A stretch of DNA of 64,000 nucleotides from Ulota crispa (taxonomy: Eukaryota; Streptophyta; Bryopsida; Orthotrichales; Orthotrichaceae). The position numbers and the translations under genes are program-made. Numbering within the stretch: the stretch's first letter is position 1; each line of letters opens with the position of its first letter. The DNA lies in the NCBI GenBank assembly GCA_963920765.1, contig OY987242.1, positions 13,230,002-13,294,001 on the forward strand, given 5' to 3'. The notes beneath the pieces were generated by a model. The model saw only the letters and a program-made list of their open reading frames with translations, made no database searches and was not told the origin of the DNA. This document shows positions 21,902-32,889 of the stretch, piece by piece.

Positions 21902-22815
21902 ATCTTTTAAAGGTTATAAAAATATTTTATAAGATTGTTTTTTTTTAATTCATTTGGTTAGTAATAGAAGGAAAAATACTAAAAACACCCTTTTAAGTCT
22001 TTCAAAATATCAAGTTTACGCCGAAAATATTTGAAACATAAAAAATATTCCTTATTTTTTGTAGGAATATCAATTATACTCCTATTATTTTGGAAAAATA
22101 ATGAAAAGGCTCTTCTATTTTGAAATGTTAAATATATCTTTGTGTTATTTGAAATGTAAAAATCACCTTTGGTTTCTTGTAAGAATTTGCATTAAACTAT
22201 ACACTTGGTTATCATATAACACAAGATATAAATAACTCAAAATAGTTGAGGAGCATTTTTAATATTTTTCCAATATATTAGAAGCATTGTTGATATTTAT
22301 ACAAAAAGGAAAGAGGTACTTTTAATCCTTGAGGGACATACATGATTTTTTTCAAAGAATTGAGGAGCATCTTTTATATTTGTTTGTAAAGAAATATTGG
22401 TATTTAAAACAACAAAATGTTGTACTTTTTATATAAAATTTTGTTGAATTAGTGAAGTTGTGTCCAAAAGTGTCCAGATCAACAGAAAACTGTTGATTTT
22501 TTTGTTATTATGGTCATGTTTTTATTTGACTTTAAAGGCTGCTAATTTTAAATCTAACCAAATTGTGAAAAGTAAAGAAAATAAAACTAGTCAATGTACA
22601 CTCAAACTTCTAAAAGATTCTTTTATTTTTTAAAACTTCAAACAATTTAATGAGGTCCAAAAAGATTCTAGAAAGATTTCAAAAACAAACCTATACTATT
22701 GTAATAGTTTTGTTATTAAAAATATTTTAAAGTATTTTGATGAATTACAAAAAGATTCCTAAAGGACTCTAATTTAGTTTAAGAGATTCTATTTCTATAA
22801 ATAATTTGAAGTACT

Positions 22816-23411
22816 TTAACAAATTTCATAAAGATTTTAAAAAGATTCTCAAAGATTCCAAAAAGGTTCTTGAAAATTCTCAGAGATTCTCAAAGATTTT
22901 TAAAATTTCCAAAAAGATTTTCAAAAGATTCCCAAAGATTCCCAAATATTTTTAAAGATTCTTGAAGCTTCTCAAAGCTTCTCAAAGCTTCCAAGAAGAT
23001 TCCAAGAAGATTCTTAAAGATTTTCAAAATTCTCAAAAAAATTCAAAATTCCTAGAACATTTCCAAAGATTCTCAAATATTCCAAACTATTTTCAAAGAT
23101 TCTCAAGAATTCTCAAATATTCCTGAAAGATTCTCAAGGATTCTCAAATATTCCTAAAAGATTCTCAAAGATTCCAAGAAGATTCTCAAACATTCCAAGA
23201 AGATTCTCAAACATTCTCAAAGATTCCAAAAAAATTTGAAAAGATTTCCAAAGATTCTCAAAGATTCTTAAAAGATTCTCAAAGATTCTAAAATCTTGAA
23301 AAGATTCTTAAACATTCTTAAAAATTCTGAAAAGATTTTCAATGATTCCTAAAAGATTTTAAAAGATTCTTAAAGATTCATAAAAAATTCCCAAAAGATT
23401 CCTAAAAGATT
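22816..23411. repeat. subterminal AAGATTC array, right CACTA copy
   Basis: Mirror of the array at 1795-2390: degenerate AAGATTCTCAAAGATTCC units over about 600 bp. Confidence 0.75.
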
Positions 23412-23569
23412 TCAAAATTTCTGTTGATTTAGATAATGTGTCCAAATCAAGAGAATGTATTTAGTTTTTTACAAAATTCTGTTAAATTAGTCAATTTGCG
23501 TGGGCAAGTGCCCAAATCAACAAGAAATTGTTGGTTTTCTGTTGTTTTGGACGGAGTTTTCTACTAGTG

Positions 23570-24687
23570 GGTTTGTGTTCAAAGTTGAGTTCGTTTTCTT
23601 TTTTGGCGCATTCAAGGTGGATTTCTTAGTTTGCTTAAGCTTATGTGTGGTAGGGGACTATGATTGGTTGTCTGCATAAAATTGTGTGTGGTGTGGAATT
23701 GATTGGTTGTTTAGTTCAATTTTGTGTTCTTTGCTGCGCTCTCTCTTTCAAAGGTGCATTTTGTAATTCAAATGCTTGTAAGGGCCAAAGTTTTTTATAA
23801 ACCCATTGTATACACATAATATTTTCTTATTATTCTTTTGTGTTTGTAAAAGAATAGGGTTTGAAAAATTAGGTCATATAGCCGATTAGAAATAAGCATA
23901 TGGTGCCCTATAATACACTAAAGTAATTTTTTATTTAAATAATGGGAGGAGAATTTTACCTTAAAGAATCTAAATACCCCCATTTAGTTACCCCATTATT
24001 GTAGGTGGTATCCAATTGTAAAGAGGTGTGACCCCCAAGTTTTTTGTAATAAACTGTACCAAATATTGTATATATATCTTAAGAAAAACAGAATTTAAGC
24101 TTGAAAACCTATCCAAGAAAGTTTCAAGCAATTTGAAGTTGTGAAGTATGAGTTATTGTTTTGTGAATCATATGGATTTAAGCCAAAAGTGTTTGGAGAC
24201 TTAAAAAAACAAAAACTTTGGTAGAAGACAATAACACTTGAGAATTTTCTTGGGGAGGGCTTCAATGACTTCATCAAAAAAACTCATCCAATTTTTTCCC
24301 AAACTATACAGTCAGCCAATACTCATAGGAGGTAAGATTTAATGAAGATTTGACATACAAAAGCTAACCTGCACACATCTAGTAAGCAAGTGCTCTCCCT
24401 CTTTTGTACGCTCACGCTCCAATACTGCTCACGCTCCAATACTTCTAATTCATCCATACTGCCAAGGATATTTTTGGATTTTTTCATTGGTGCCCTTGCT
24501 TAGAGTCCATTCTAGCAATTTTCCATGTATGCACATTCATCTTTGAAAGCTCTAGCAACCCTATTCTAAGTGTTATAGATATACATATTTCATGCACTCA
24601 AATTTTCGCAATTGATAAATTCTTTCCAATAAGGTGTTTAATAATTGTGAAATCTCATCCTCTTTATTGTCATTTGCTCAAGTATGG
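23570..24687. other. intergenic stretch, nothing recognised
   Basis: AT-rich, with no open frame of interest and no terminal repeats that I could pair. Confidence 0.5.
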
Positions 24688-24766
24688 TCAACCCTTAAAG
24701 AACAAGGGTTTCAAAACACACCAAAAAATCAACCAAAAAGTGGTTGCCTTGTCCTTAAAGGGCTAA
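24688..24766. mobile_element. 79-bp TTAA element, degenerate
   Basis: Left end TCAACCCTTAAAGAACAAGG and right end CCTTGTCCTTAAAGGGCTAA form imperfect inverted repeats flanked by decayed TTAA (TCAA and CTAA). Its length equals that of the better preserved element at 32460-32538. Confidence 0.55.
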
Positions 24767-25127
24767 ATTCTTTAGGACCTTCACAAGCTTGAAGAATTCA
24801 TTTCCTAAGCCTTCAAATATATCTAGTTGAACTTGAATGATCTTATGATTCCTTCATCTTAGAGCATTGTAAGCTTCTTTCTTTTGGTTTTCATATAAAT
24901 TAATCTGGCATCTAGAGATACAAATTGACTGATGGTTACCATGTTGGCACAAGGAGAAATCATTTTACAGTGTTCTATGAAGTCAAAGTAATATGTAAAT
25001 CCTGAATTAAGAGTGATACTGAAAATACCATTTTGACGATGTTCAAATAGTGTTTCAAACTGGAAAAATCAGTTTAAAACTAAATTTGTAAATTATTTTG
25101 AACTACAATCATTGTAAAGGAAAGAAA

Positions 25128-25282
25128 CACTACAAGAAAATGTGTCCTAATTGACATGTCCAAATTGACTAAATGTGTCCAAAATGAAAAAAAGACTGTC
25201 AAATTGAACAATTTCTATAGATTTAGCCATGTTGATTAGGAAATATTTTTGTCATTTTGGACAATTTCCCTTTTTAGTAGTG
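25128..25282. mobile_element. CACTA MITE, 155 bp
   Basis: Starts CACTACAAGAAAATGTGTCC and ends TTTCCCTTTTTAGTAGTG. AAA flanks both sides (25125-25127 and 25283-25285) as a 3-bp target duplication. Interior AAATTGAC and GTCCAAA motifs recur. Confidence 0.8.
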
Positions 25283-25657
25283 AAAATAAAGAGATTTGTC
25301 ATTCTCAAGTATGCCAAGAAATAACATTATGTTGATTTTAAAAACATTTGATGTTGTGAATCCATAACAACATTTTCAACTACAATTTTTTATATTATCA
25401 AACTAGTATAGGCACCCGTTGGTCCAATTGGGTACAAAATAGATTCAAGCCCAATTACGCAAAACATTTCCCATTCAAGAATTTTTTCTTTTTCTTTACA
25501 TCCACGTAATCTAATTTCAAACTTTACCAATGCCAATAAAATATTGGTTAAAACATTCCCTTGTAGTGAAGCAGATTTTGTTTTATACTCGTAGAGTATT
25601 TTACCTATGTTGTAAAAAGATTGCTATTATTTTCTCACATTGAAATTTATTTTTTGC

Positions 25658-26738
25658 CACTAGTAGTAAACTGTGTTAAAGTTAACATAAACTACATTAT
25701 GTTTTCATGCTTTTAACGCAGAAATTTGCATTAGAAGCATGAAAACATCATGTAGTTTATGTTCACTTTAACCCCTAAAGGACCAACTGTCCCTTTGGGG
25801 GACAAATGGATTTTGGGCATGTATCTACAGCTAATCAACTTTTTGTGATTTTTTGAAACTTTTATTGAAGGTGGGGAATTCAATGATCTACGTGGGCATC
25901 TAATTTTTCCTTCATTCCGACATTTATTGAAGAAGTTATGCATGAATTTCTGAAAAAAGGCAAGAGCCGGCAGCCCAAGAAAAATCAAAATTGCATTTAA
26001 ATTAATAATAATAATCTAATATTGGTTCTTTAGATTTATACAAATGTGGAAATTTTTAAGTCATTCAATTCTTATTGATGAGATGAAGTTATGAGAAGTT
26101 TTAGTTTGCGGGTAGGTATGGGACTCCCAAACCTCCATTATTTTTGCCTTTTGTAAAATTTGTTGCTTTCCTTTTTTGAGCTCTTTGTATATTATTATTA
26201 TTACTTTTTTTTTCCAAATTGTAGTAGACTACAATTCCTTGGTTTTCACCATTTGGATTAAAGTAATTTAGGTTTCTCAATTTTACATAAATTCTCCAAT
26301 TTTGCCTAGTGTATATGCAAATTTTATGGCCTAATGACATTGCAAGATTTTATAAAGTATAATCTACACCTCCAATTCATTTGAAAATTCTCCCACACAT
26401 ACCTAACTTGGTCTTCTATATGGAAAAAATAAACCCCAACTTTGCATAGAGCAATTTTTTTGATATAGGAGCCAGCAAAGGCTTTTGAAATTTTTGGGCA
26501 GGGAAAAAACTTTTTTTTCCACTTCAAATGTCAATACCTCACTCCTCTACTTCTAAAATGAGCTGAAATTTTTCTCACAAGTACCTCCCATAATCTAGGA
26601 CAAGATCTTACGGTTGAATTTCCAAAAAAACTTTTTTTCATACCTTTCTACTCATTCCCCCAAAAGTGGCAAGTTTCAGTGATTTTTGAAAAAAATGGGG
26701 CTTGGTCCTTTAGGAGTTAACATAATTTTCTACTAGTG
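25658..26738. mobile_element. CACTA foldback MITE interrupted by a TTAA element
   Basis: Ends CACTAGTAGTAAACTGTG and CATAATTTTCTACTAGTG. The arms pair along GTTAAAGT-AACATAAACTAC and GTTTTCATGC. A TTAA element (25768-26720) sits in the right arm; the left arm keeps the uninterrupted TTAA at the matching place. Confidence 0.75.
25768..26720 (+). mobile_element. TTAA element, long type (953 bp)
   Basis: Ends TTAACCCCTAAAGGACCAAC and TTGGTCCTTTAGGAGTTAA, with TTAA at 25768-25771 and 26717-26720. Same type as 34585-35524, 40767-41691, 56655-58544 and 57215-58155, sharing GGGCATGTA, GAAGGTGGGGAATTC, GAAGAAGTTATGCA and CTTGGTC-TCTATATGGAAAA. It has no transposase. TTAA target and CCC terminus suggest the piggyBac superfamily. 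Confidence 0.75.
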
Positions 26739-27295
26739 TATTCACGCAATTTTTTGACCCACGAAATAATTATCCACACAACTAATTTACATTTTTTGTT
26801 TTTTACCCATGTAAGGTTTTACCCATGTAGGTTTTTACCCACGCAAATTTTTGCTCACACAAGTTTTTGTCCACATAAGTTCTTTTCTATGCATGTTTTT
26901 ACACATGCTGGTTTTTACATATGTAAGTTTTTACCCATGCAACAAAAGGAGGATTGCCAATTGTATTTTCTTTATATACCCACACAAGTTTTTACACTCA
27001 CAAGTTTTTGCGCTCATAGGTTTTTACCCAGTCACGCAAAAAATCATATTCTTTTATATAGATAAAATTCATTTAACAAAAGTATGGACTGTTTTGTTTT
27101 CTTTTGCAGACATGCGTGCGTTTTGAATTTACTATATGTAGGATTTTTAAAACAAATCAAATTTGGTGACTAATGTTTGCAACTTGTTTATAATTTCAAA
27201 ATCTATATGAGATGTGTTTCTTTTACAACAATAGACAACACAAGAATTTTTGTGCAAGGCCGTTATTTATAGTGTAATTTGTTATTCTTTTGGAT

Positions 27296-28546
27296 TCTAT
27301 ATTTAATAAGTTTAGTTTTTTTAGTTGGGTAGTTGGGTGTCTATAATAGAATAAAATCTCTGTTAGTTGGGTAGTTGGGTGTTGTTCCAAGAAGACTAAG
27401 TGTCGGTTATGTGGCGGTTATTCTTATTTCTATGGTTATGTGGCGATTATAGTCGTCCTTGGGGATGGGGTATACATGGGAATAGGGGGTGGTCGTTTAG
27501 AGAAGGAGGCAAAGCATGTAAGTAGGCTTAGTACTATGGCCTCCAAGCTAGTTTTGTTCACCCTGTTTTACCCTTCAAAAAATTTGGTATTTTATAAAAT
27601 AAAATTAGCATTTTAGAATCTTGTACCATTGTTTTTTGATTCTTACTCAATCCCAATCAAGCATACCAAATTTTGAGTTTCAAAAAACCAAATTCCTATT
27701 TTTGGTGTATTTCTTTACATAATATTCATGGATTTACATGATAAATGATTAAAAAAAATTGGTAATGATTTTTTGAGATTTGATTGCATGGATGCATAGG
27801 AAACACCTAGACACACATCTTTTCTTCTAACAAGCATCTCCAAATAAATTATAATTCCTCCTCTATATAGATTTTAACATTGGAGTGATCATGATCAAAT
27901 TTTGTAAAACATATATTTATGTATTTTTAACTAGTTTTTCACAAAATAACCATATCTTTATGCTCAAAGATTCAAACCCAACTATATTAAATAAGTCTAA
28001 CAAAAAAAATCTAATTACCATGAAGAAATATCTAATTTACAAGATTTGGTTGTAATCACTTCATCAATAAAATCTACATAGAAGGAATCACAAATTTTTT
28101 TTGGAGATGCTTGTTAGAAGAAAAGATGTGTGTGTGGGTGTTTCCTATGCATCCATGCAATCAAATCTCAAAAATTCATTACCAATTTTTTTTAATCATT
28201 TATCATGTAAAACCATGAATATTATGTAAGGAAATTCACCAAAAATAGGAATTTGGTTTTTTGAAACTCAAAATTTGGTATGCTTGATTGGGATTGAGTA
28301 AGAATTAAAAAGTAATGGTACAAGATTCTAAAATGCTAATTTTATTTTACAAAATACCAAAAAATTTGAAGGGTAAAACAGGGTGAACAAAACTAGCTTG
28401 GAGGCCATAGTACAAGTAGGCTCATTGTAACGGAAAAGAGAAGAAGCTTGAAGAAGGTGAATATGAGGAAGGTCATGTTAATTTTTTTGCAAGGACCCCC
28501 TCCGTGATGGCCCTCCGCTAGAACGGCGGGTACAAGGGTCCACTAG
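27296..28546 (+). mobile_element. non-autonomous Helitron interrupted by a Mutator-like foldback
   Basis: 5' end TCTATATTTAATAAG and 3' end CCGCTAGAACGGCGG hairpin followed by TACAAGGGTCCACTAG|T. Once the 883-bp foldback is removed, only about 360 bp of Helitron sequence remain. It also has two copies of GTTAGTTGGGTAGTTGGGTG near its 5' end. Confidence 0.6.
27531..28413. mobile_element. Mutator-like foldback, 883 bp, 11-bp target duplication
   Basis: The ends mirror exactly at GTACTATGGCCTCCAAGC. The arms exceed 300 bp and stay close through TTTTGTTCACCCTGTTTTAC, AAGCATACCAAATTTTGAG and GATTTGATTGCATGGATG. Flanks AAGTAGGCTTA (27520-27530) and AAGTAGGCTCA (28414-28424) agree at 10 of 11 positions, within the 8-11 bp range of Mutator-like elements. 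The central 250 bp is unpaired and has no ORF. Confidence 0.8.
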
Positions 28547-28688
28547 TATTTCTATCATAAGCTTACAATTTGCTTTCTAGTGATATTTATAGATTGGAAC
28601 TATTGCATAGATGCAAAAGCTAAGAAAGAACCTTGAAAGAGTTGTAACAAGGATTTAAGACAAGGCATAGTATTTAGTTTTTAGGAAG

Positions 28689-29406
28689 CTAGTATAGGCA
28701 CCCGTTGTTCTAACAGGACGCAAATTAGTTTTAGGCCCAATTACGTAAATTATTTTCCTTGCAAGAAAATGATTCCTGTTTTTTAACTGCGCACTCAAAT
28801 TTCAAACTTTATTCATGTAGTAAAACATTTGTCTTTGTTTACAAAACATTCCCTTACTAGAAGAAAAATGCCAAAAAATTGCGTTCACACTTAACAAAAA
28901 ATGTGAAGTTGATTGTATTGAGTTCTCCGTTTCCAACGCAAAATTTTGTTGGAAACAAAAAACTCAACACAATCAATTTCACATTTTTAGTTAAGTAGAA
29001 CGCAATTTTTTGGCAGTTTTCTTCTATTGCAGTAAAGTGTTTTTTGTTCTATACCCATTGAGTTTTTTACCTAGCAATAAGAAGAAAATATATTATTGAA
29101 TTTACTTACACAAATTTTTTACCCAAGTAACAATTATTCACGCAAGTTTTTTTATGTTTTTGTCTACGTAGATTTTTAACTATGTAGGTTATTACCTACG
29201 CAGATAGATACGATTTTTTACCCATACATTTTTTTCTCACGCAAGTTTTTACCTACAAATTCTTTACATATACAGGTTACCTACGTAGATTTTTACATAC
29301 ATAGGTTATTACCTATGCAAATGTTTATATTATGCAAGTTATTACATGTGCAACTTTTTTACCCAAGCAAGTTTTTACCCATATGGTAAAAGGATCTCCA
29401 TATAGG
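28689..29406 (-). mobile_element. non-autonomous Helitron, interrupted
   Basis: The minus-strand 3' end is AACGGGTGCCTATACTAG, preceded by an imperfect CCTGTT...AACGGG hairpin. The interior has TTTTTACC-(T/C)ACG(C/T)A repeats as in the Helitron at 25403. A CACTA-like foldback (28853-29034) splits CATTCCCTT from GCAGTAAAG; the sister copy at 37192-37686 has these joined (CATTCCCTTGCAATAAAG). The 5' end is approximate. Confidence 0.55.
28853..29034. mobile_element. CACTA-like foldback MITE
   Basis: Arms run from ACTAGAAGAAAAATGCC to GGCAGTTTTCTTCTATTG and pair along AAAAAATTGCGTTC and TTAA--AAAAATGTGAA-TTGATTGT. The unoccupied site is seen in the sister Helitron near 37350. The terminal CACTA is decayed to TTACTA. 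Confidence 0.65.
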
Positions 29407-29427
29407 TAAATTGGATTATGGTATATA

Positions 29428-29931
29428 TCTATACTATTAAGTGGGAGTCTAACCCTCACTAACTCCATGCCCTTTTCTAGAACTTTCTAGAATTTTTTTG
29501 GTGGAAGTTGAAGTAATAAAAACTACCCTAGATACAAAACACCAAGCACCCTCCAACCGTGCTCTTTTCCAAAATCTTCTAGAACTGTTTGGTGGAAGTT
29601 GAAACAATAATGGATACCTAAAATATGGAACACCAAACACCCTCCAATCATGTGTTAGGAAAAAAACAACAAAACGCCAAACGCCCCTAGCAAAGTATAA
29701 AATAAGAGCATTATGATGAGGGCAATTACTACTTTTGGTCTCCAAAAAGAACCAAAATGATGGTGCATCAAGGCTAGATTCTAAACCAATTGTGAGATAT
29801 TGACTTTTTGTAAAATACATTAGGATTAGACTCTAGAGCAACTGATTGTGAGATGTTATTGTTTTTGTAAGGTTGAATGTTGCATTCTCTGTACACGTCC
29901 AATTCATGCAAAGCATGTGTATGTGTACCAG
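29428..29931 (+). mobile_element. non-autonomous Helitron A
   Basis: A|TCTATACTATTAAGTGGGAG at the 5' end. At the 3' end there is a perfect CATGC-AAA-GCATG hairpin, then TGTATGTGTACCAG|T. The 5' part contains two GGTGGAAGTTGAA-type repeats. Same family as 33535-33827. Confidence 0.7.
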
Positions 29932-29954
29932 TATAGAAGAAGATTATATTGTTA

Positions 29955-30517
29955 CTAGTATACAGGCACACACTTTAAGCAAGTTGGATGTGTGTGGGTA
30001 ATGCAATATTCAACTTTACAAAATATTAATATTTCACAACTGGTCTAGAATCTAATTTTGATGCATCATCATTTTGGTTCTCTTTTTAAACAAAAATTAA
30101 TAATTGCTTTCATCATAATCTACTATATAGTACTTTGTTGGGGGCACTTAGCATTTTGTTGGTTTTCTAGCACATAGTTGGATGGTGTATGGTGTTCTAA
30201 ATTTGGGTGCCTTTATTTCTTCAACTTCCACCAAAAACTTAAAGAAGATTTTGGAAAAGGACATGGTTGAAGGGCGCTTGGTGTTTTATATTTGGGGCAT
30301 CCTTTATTGCTTCTACTCACACCAAAAAGGTATAGGTCTTCAATATTTTGTTGGGGACGCTTGACGTTTTGTTAGTTTTCTAGCACATGGTTGGAGAGTG
30401 TTTGGTGTTCTGTATTTGAGAGTCCTTTATTTCTTCAACTTCCACCAAAAAATTTTAGAAGGTTTTAGAAAAGAGCCTGAAGTCAATGAGGGAAGTCCTT
30501 CCACTTAATAATAGAGA
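29955..30517 (-). mobile_element. non-autonomous Helitron B, 3' end facing Helitron A
   Basis: On the minus strand it begins A|TCTCTATTATTAAGTGG and ends GTGTGCCTGTATACTAG|T. Its interior repeats the TCTAGAA--TTTTTGGTGG and AACACCAAACAC phrases of Helitron A in opposite orientation, so A and B form a broken palindrome with 23 bp between their 3' ends. Confidence 0.65.
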
Positions 30518-31034
30518 TGTAATAAAAATTATGCTTTTGAAAAGAAATATAATTCACACCAAATAATGTATCTTTTTAATATGCTACAAATCAAGATTGT
30601 TACTACTTTTGGTGTGTAAAACAAATTGTACGAGGTATACAATGACCTCATAGTGATAAGAAAATGGTATTAGAAAAAAAATGGTCTTTTCATAATAAAA
30701 TATTTTTCTATTTATGTGAACTTAAAGAAAAAACATTAGCCACGCCTACAAAAATTCACAAGCAAAAGGGAATATTGTTTTTTAGTGTCTATTTAAAGCT
30801 AAAATTTCCAACATTATTAATAAAAAAATGTCAAGTTGTAACAGTATGGATAATTTATAATTATGGTTCTTGACAATTTTTATCAGATGCAAACTTCAAA
30901 ATAGATATAAAATAAACGTTCACTAGCACATCTGAACATTCATAGAAGTTGTAGTCATAATTTGTTTAATTTGTAGAATGCAACCACAACCCATCTTTAC
31001 ATTTTTTTCCAAGATAAGGACTAACTCTTGAGGG
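30518..31034. other. intergenic stretch, nothing recognised
   Basis: AT-rich. A short ORF at 30664-30873 has no recognisable motif. Confidence 0.45.
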
Positions 31035-31279
31035 TTAACCCTTCAAGGGCCGAGCTACTATAATACATACTATGTACGCTGCTATATAAGTTCTGGCATT
31101 TGCTATTAACAAAAAGTTTTAACTTGAGATCTTGACGACCTCACTAGAACAAAATTGATCTATATTCTAACTTCTTTGTTGATCTCAAATGTAATAAAGG
31201 TGTGGATGCACTTCAAATACAAGAAAAATACTCCATATTCTATTGGTTGCAAAGGGTTGCTCAACTATTCAAGGGTTAA
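31035..31279. mobile_element. TTAA element, 245 bp
   Basis: Ends TTAACCCTTCAAGGGCCGAG and CTCAACTATTCAAGGGTTAA. The outer CCCTT-AA is shared with the rest of the group; the interior resembles none of the other types. Confidence 0.55.
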
Positions 31280-31669
31280 CTCCCATTCATACATTTGAAT
31301 CAACAAATGTGTGCAATCAAGTTCTTAACATACCAAAACTTGATTTTCCATCCATCCACACATTTTTTAAGATTTTTGTGCTACTTCTCTAATACTTAGA
31401 TGTACAACATTTATAAAACTTTATGTTGTAAATATTCCATATTTAAACTGTAGAAATATAGTTATTCTGAAGAATGAATCTTATGCATTGAAAGGTAACC
31501 CTTCAAAAATGAATGAGACATAGATCTTAATATAGCGACCAATGTTGAATTTGAAAAATGACTTATTGCAAAAATCATTGGCTTTGAATCCATAACCAGT
31601 TTTAGAAAAAAATTTGGACTATTTGTTTTGAAATAATTGGATGAACATAAGTAAATCCAATAGTAGGTA

Positions 31670-31853
31670 CACTAGAAGAAAAACAAGGATAAACAACTGC
31701 CAGAAATTGCAACAACTGGGCCACCATAACTGCCTTGCAACTACATAAACAATTGCACAACATTCGTGCAGCTGTTGTGCAGTTGCAAGGCAGTTATGGT
31801 GACCTAATCATTGCAATTTGTGGCAATCATTTATCCTTGTTTTTCTTCTAGAA
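31670..31853. mobile_element. CACTA foldback MITE
   Basis: Ends CACTAGAAGAAAAACAAGG and CCTTGTTTTTCTTCTAGAA. The arms pair along TAACTGCCTTGCAACT and GCAATT-TGGCA. GTA at 31667-31669 and 31854-31856 is the likely 3-bp duplication. Confidence 0.7.
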
Positions 31854-31894
31854 GTAGAAGCATGTGGATTGGATCTACAAGTCAAATTGTCTAA

Positions 31895-32889
31895 TGTTTT
31901 TATTTGAAAGCCACCTCGGCCTTTATTTTCTCAAAAGACACTCGAAATTGCCATTTCTATGGCAAAGAGTAAAAAGGTTTAATTTTAATTTTTTTTGCAT
32001 ATTTAACTGTAGGATTGATTACTAGACTAGTATAAGAATTAGTAAAAAAAATTCAAAAACTTGGATTGCATAGATTGCAAGATAAAATGTAAAAACAAAC
32101 TTTTTTGCACCTTGCATGACTAGATTGTTTGACTTTGAACTTTTTTAACTTAAAGTTTTTGCACTGCAAAGTTTGGAAGTTTAAAACTTTATGGTGGAAA
32201 ATTGAGTTGAGAATCTTTCGAATTTTGTTTTTAAAAAAATACTTAATTTTCATTCATGAAAAAAAAAATGTAGAAGAAGGTATGAGATTGAACAAAAAAC
32301 TTGAACTGTTAATTACCCTTCAATGGAATTGAAACACAATAATCTCAATTGTGAGATTGTTCTTGCAAGCAAACTTCACCCTTTCTGACATTTATCTTTG
32401 AAAAAATGTTAAGCTTGCATTCAAAAATGAACTTTATAAGTTATTTTTCAAAAAGCTGCTTAACCCATTAATGACCAAGGTCCCAAAAATTCACGGGAAA
32501 TTGACCACATTCTGGTTGCTTGGTCGTTAATGGGTTAAATTGTCCAAAAATCAAAATTGTCCATAACTTTCTCATAACTAGTTCAAATGGAATGAATCAA
32601 AGCTTCCAATGTAGAAAAATATATAATCTACAAGACAAAAAATCAATTTTTTTTCAAGTTTTTGAATTTTTTTTTGTTGCCCGGTCTCCCAGTCTCCCCA
32701 AATTTGTGCCTATTTGGGCATAAAACTTTCTCTCGGGCATAGATTGGAATAAAAATTATATTCCTCAAAAGCTAATGTGTTTTTCTATCTTCAAAAAAGG
32801 ATTCAAAAATCAAAACAAAATTTGAGACCATAGGTACCTGCCCAAAATCCCATTTGTCTTTCAAAAGGAAAATGTTCCTTTACGGGTTA
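31895..32889 (+). mobile_element. degenerate long TTAA element, interrupted
   Basis: Diverged copy of 54035-54932: shared AAAAGACACTC-AAA-TGCCA, CTATGGCAAAGAGTAAAAA, GTCCATAACTTTCTCATAAC and ACCATAGGTACCT-CCCAAA. The termini have lost TTAA (right end TTCCTTTACGGGTTAG). Split by the 79-bp element at 32460-32538. Confidence 0.65.
32460..32538. mobile_element. 79-bp TTAA element with 20-bp perfect inverted repeats
   Basis: TTAACCCATTAATGACCAAG at the left and its exact reverse complement CTTGGTCGTTAATGGGTTAA save one base at the right. Inserted where the sister copy at 54.6 kb reads GATTCTTGAACTGCCC, so the pre-insertion site was CTTAA-like. Confidence 0.75.

Larger units (their letters stand above)
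20550..23569 (-). mobile_element. CACTA-type element, right copy (inverted)
   Basis: Both termini are intact: CACTAATAGAAAATTCAGC at the left and the reverse of CACTAGTAGAAAACTCC at the right. The internal 3012 bp mirror 1639-4650 with a constant offset. Flanks AGT and GGT agree at 2 of 3 bases. There is no transposase gene, so it depends on an autonomous relative elsewhere. One substitution is visible near the left end (CAGCACCAAATC here, CAGCACAAAATC in the mirror). Confidence 0.85.
25403..27062 (-). mobile_element. non-autonomous Helitron with nested insertions
   Basis: On the minus strand it starts A|TCTATATAAAAGAATATG (27062) and ends CAACGGGTGCCTATACTAG|T (25403), as expected for A-T target insertion with a CTRR end. 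The interior is rich in TTTTTACCCACGCAAG-type repeats shared with 28689-29406, 36240-36777 and 37192-37686. It is interrupted by the CACTA MITE at 25658-26738. No Rep/helicase gene is present. Confidence 0.65.
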
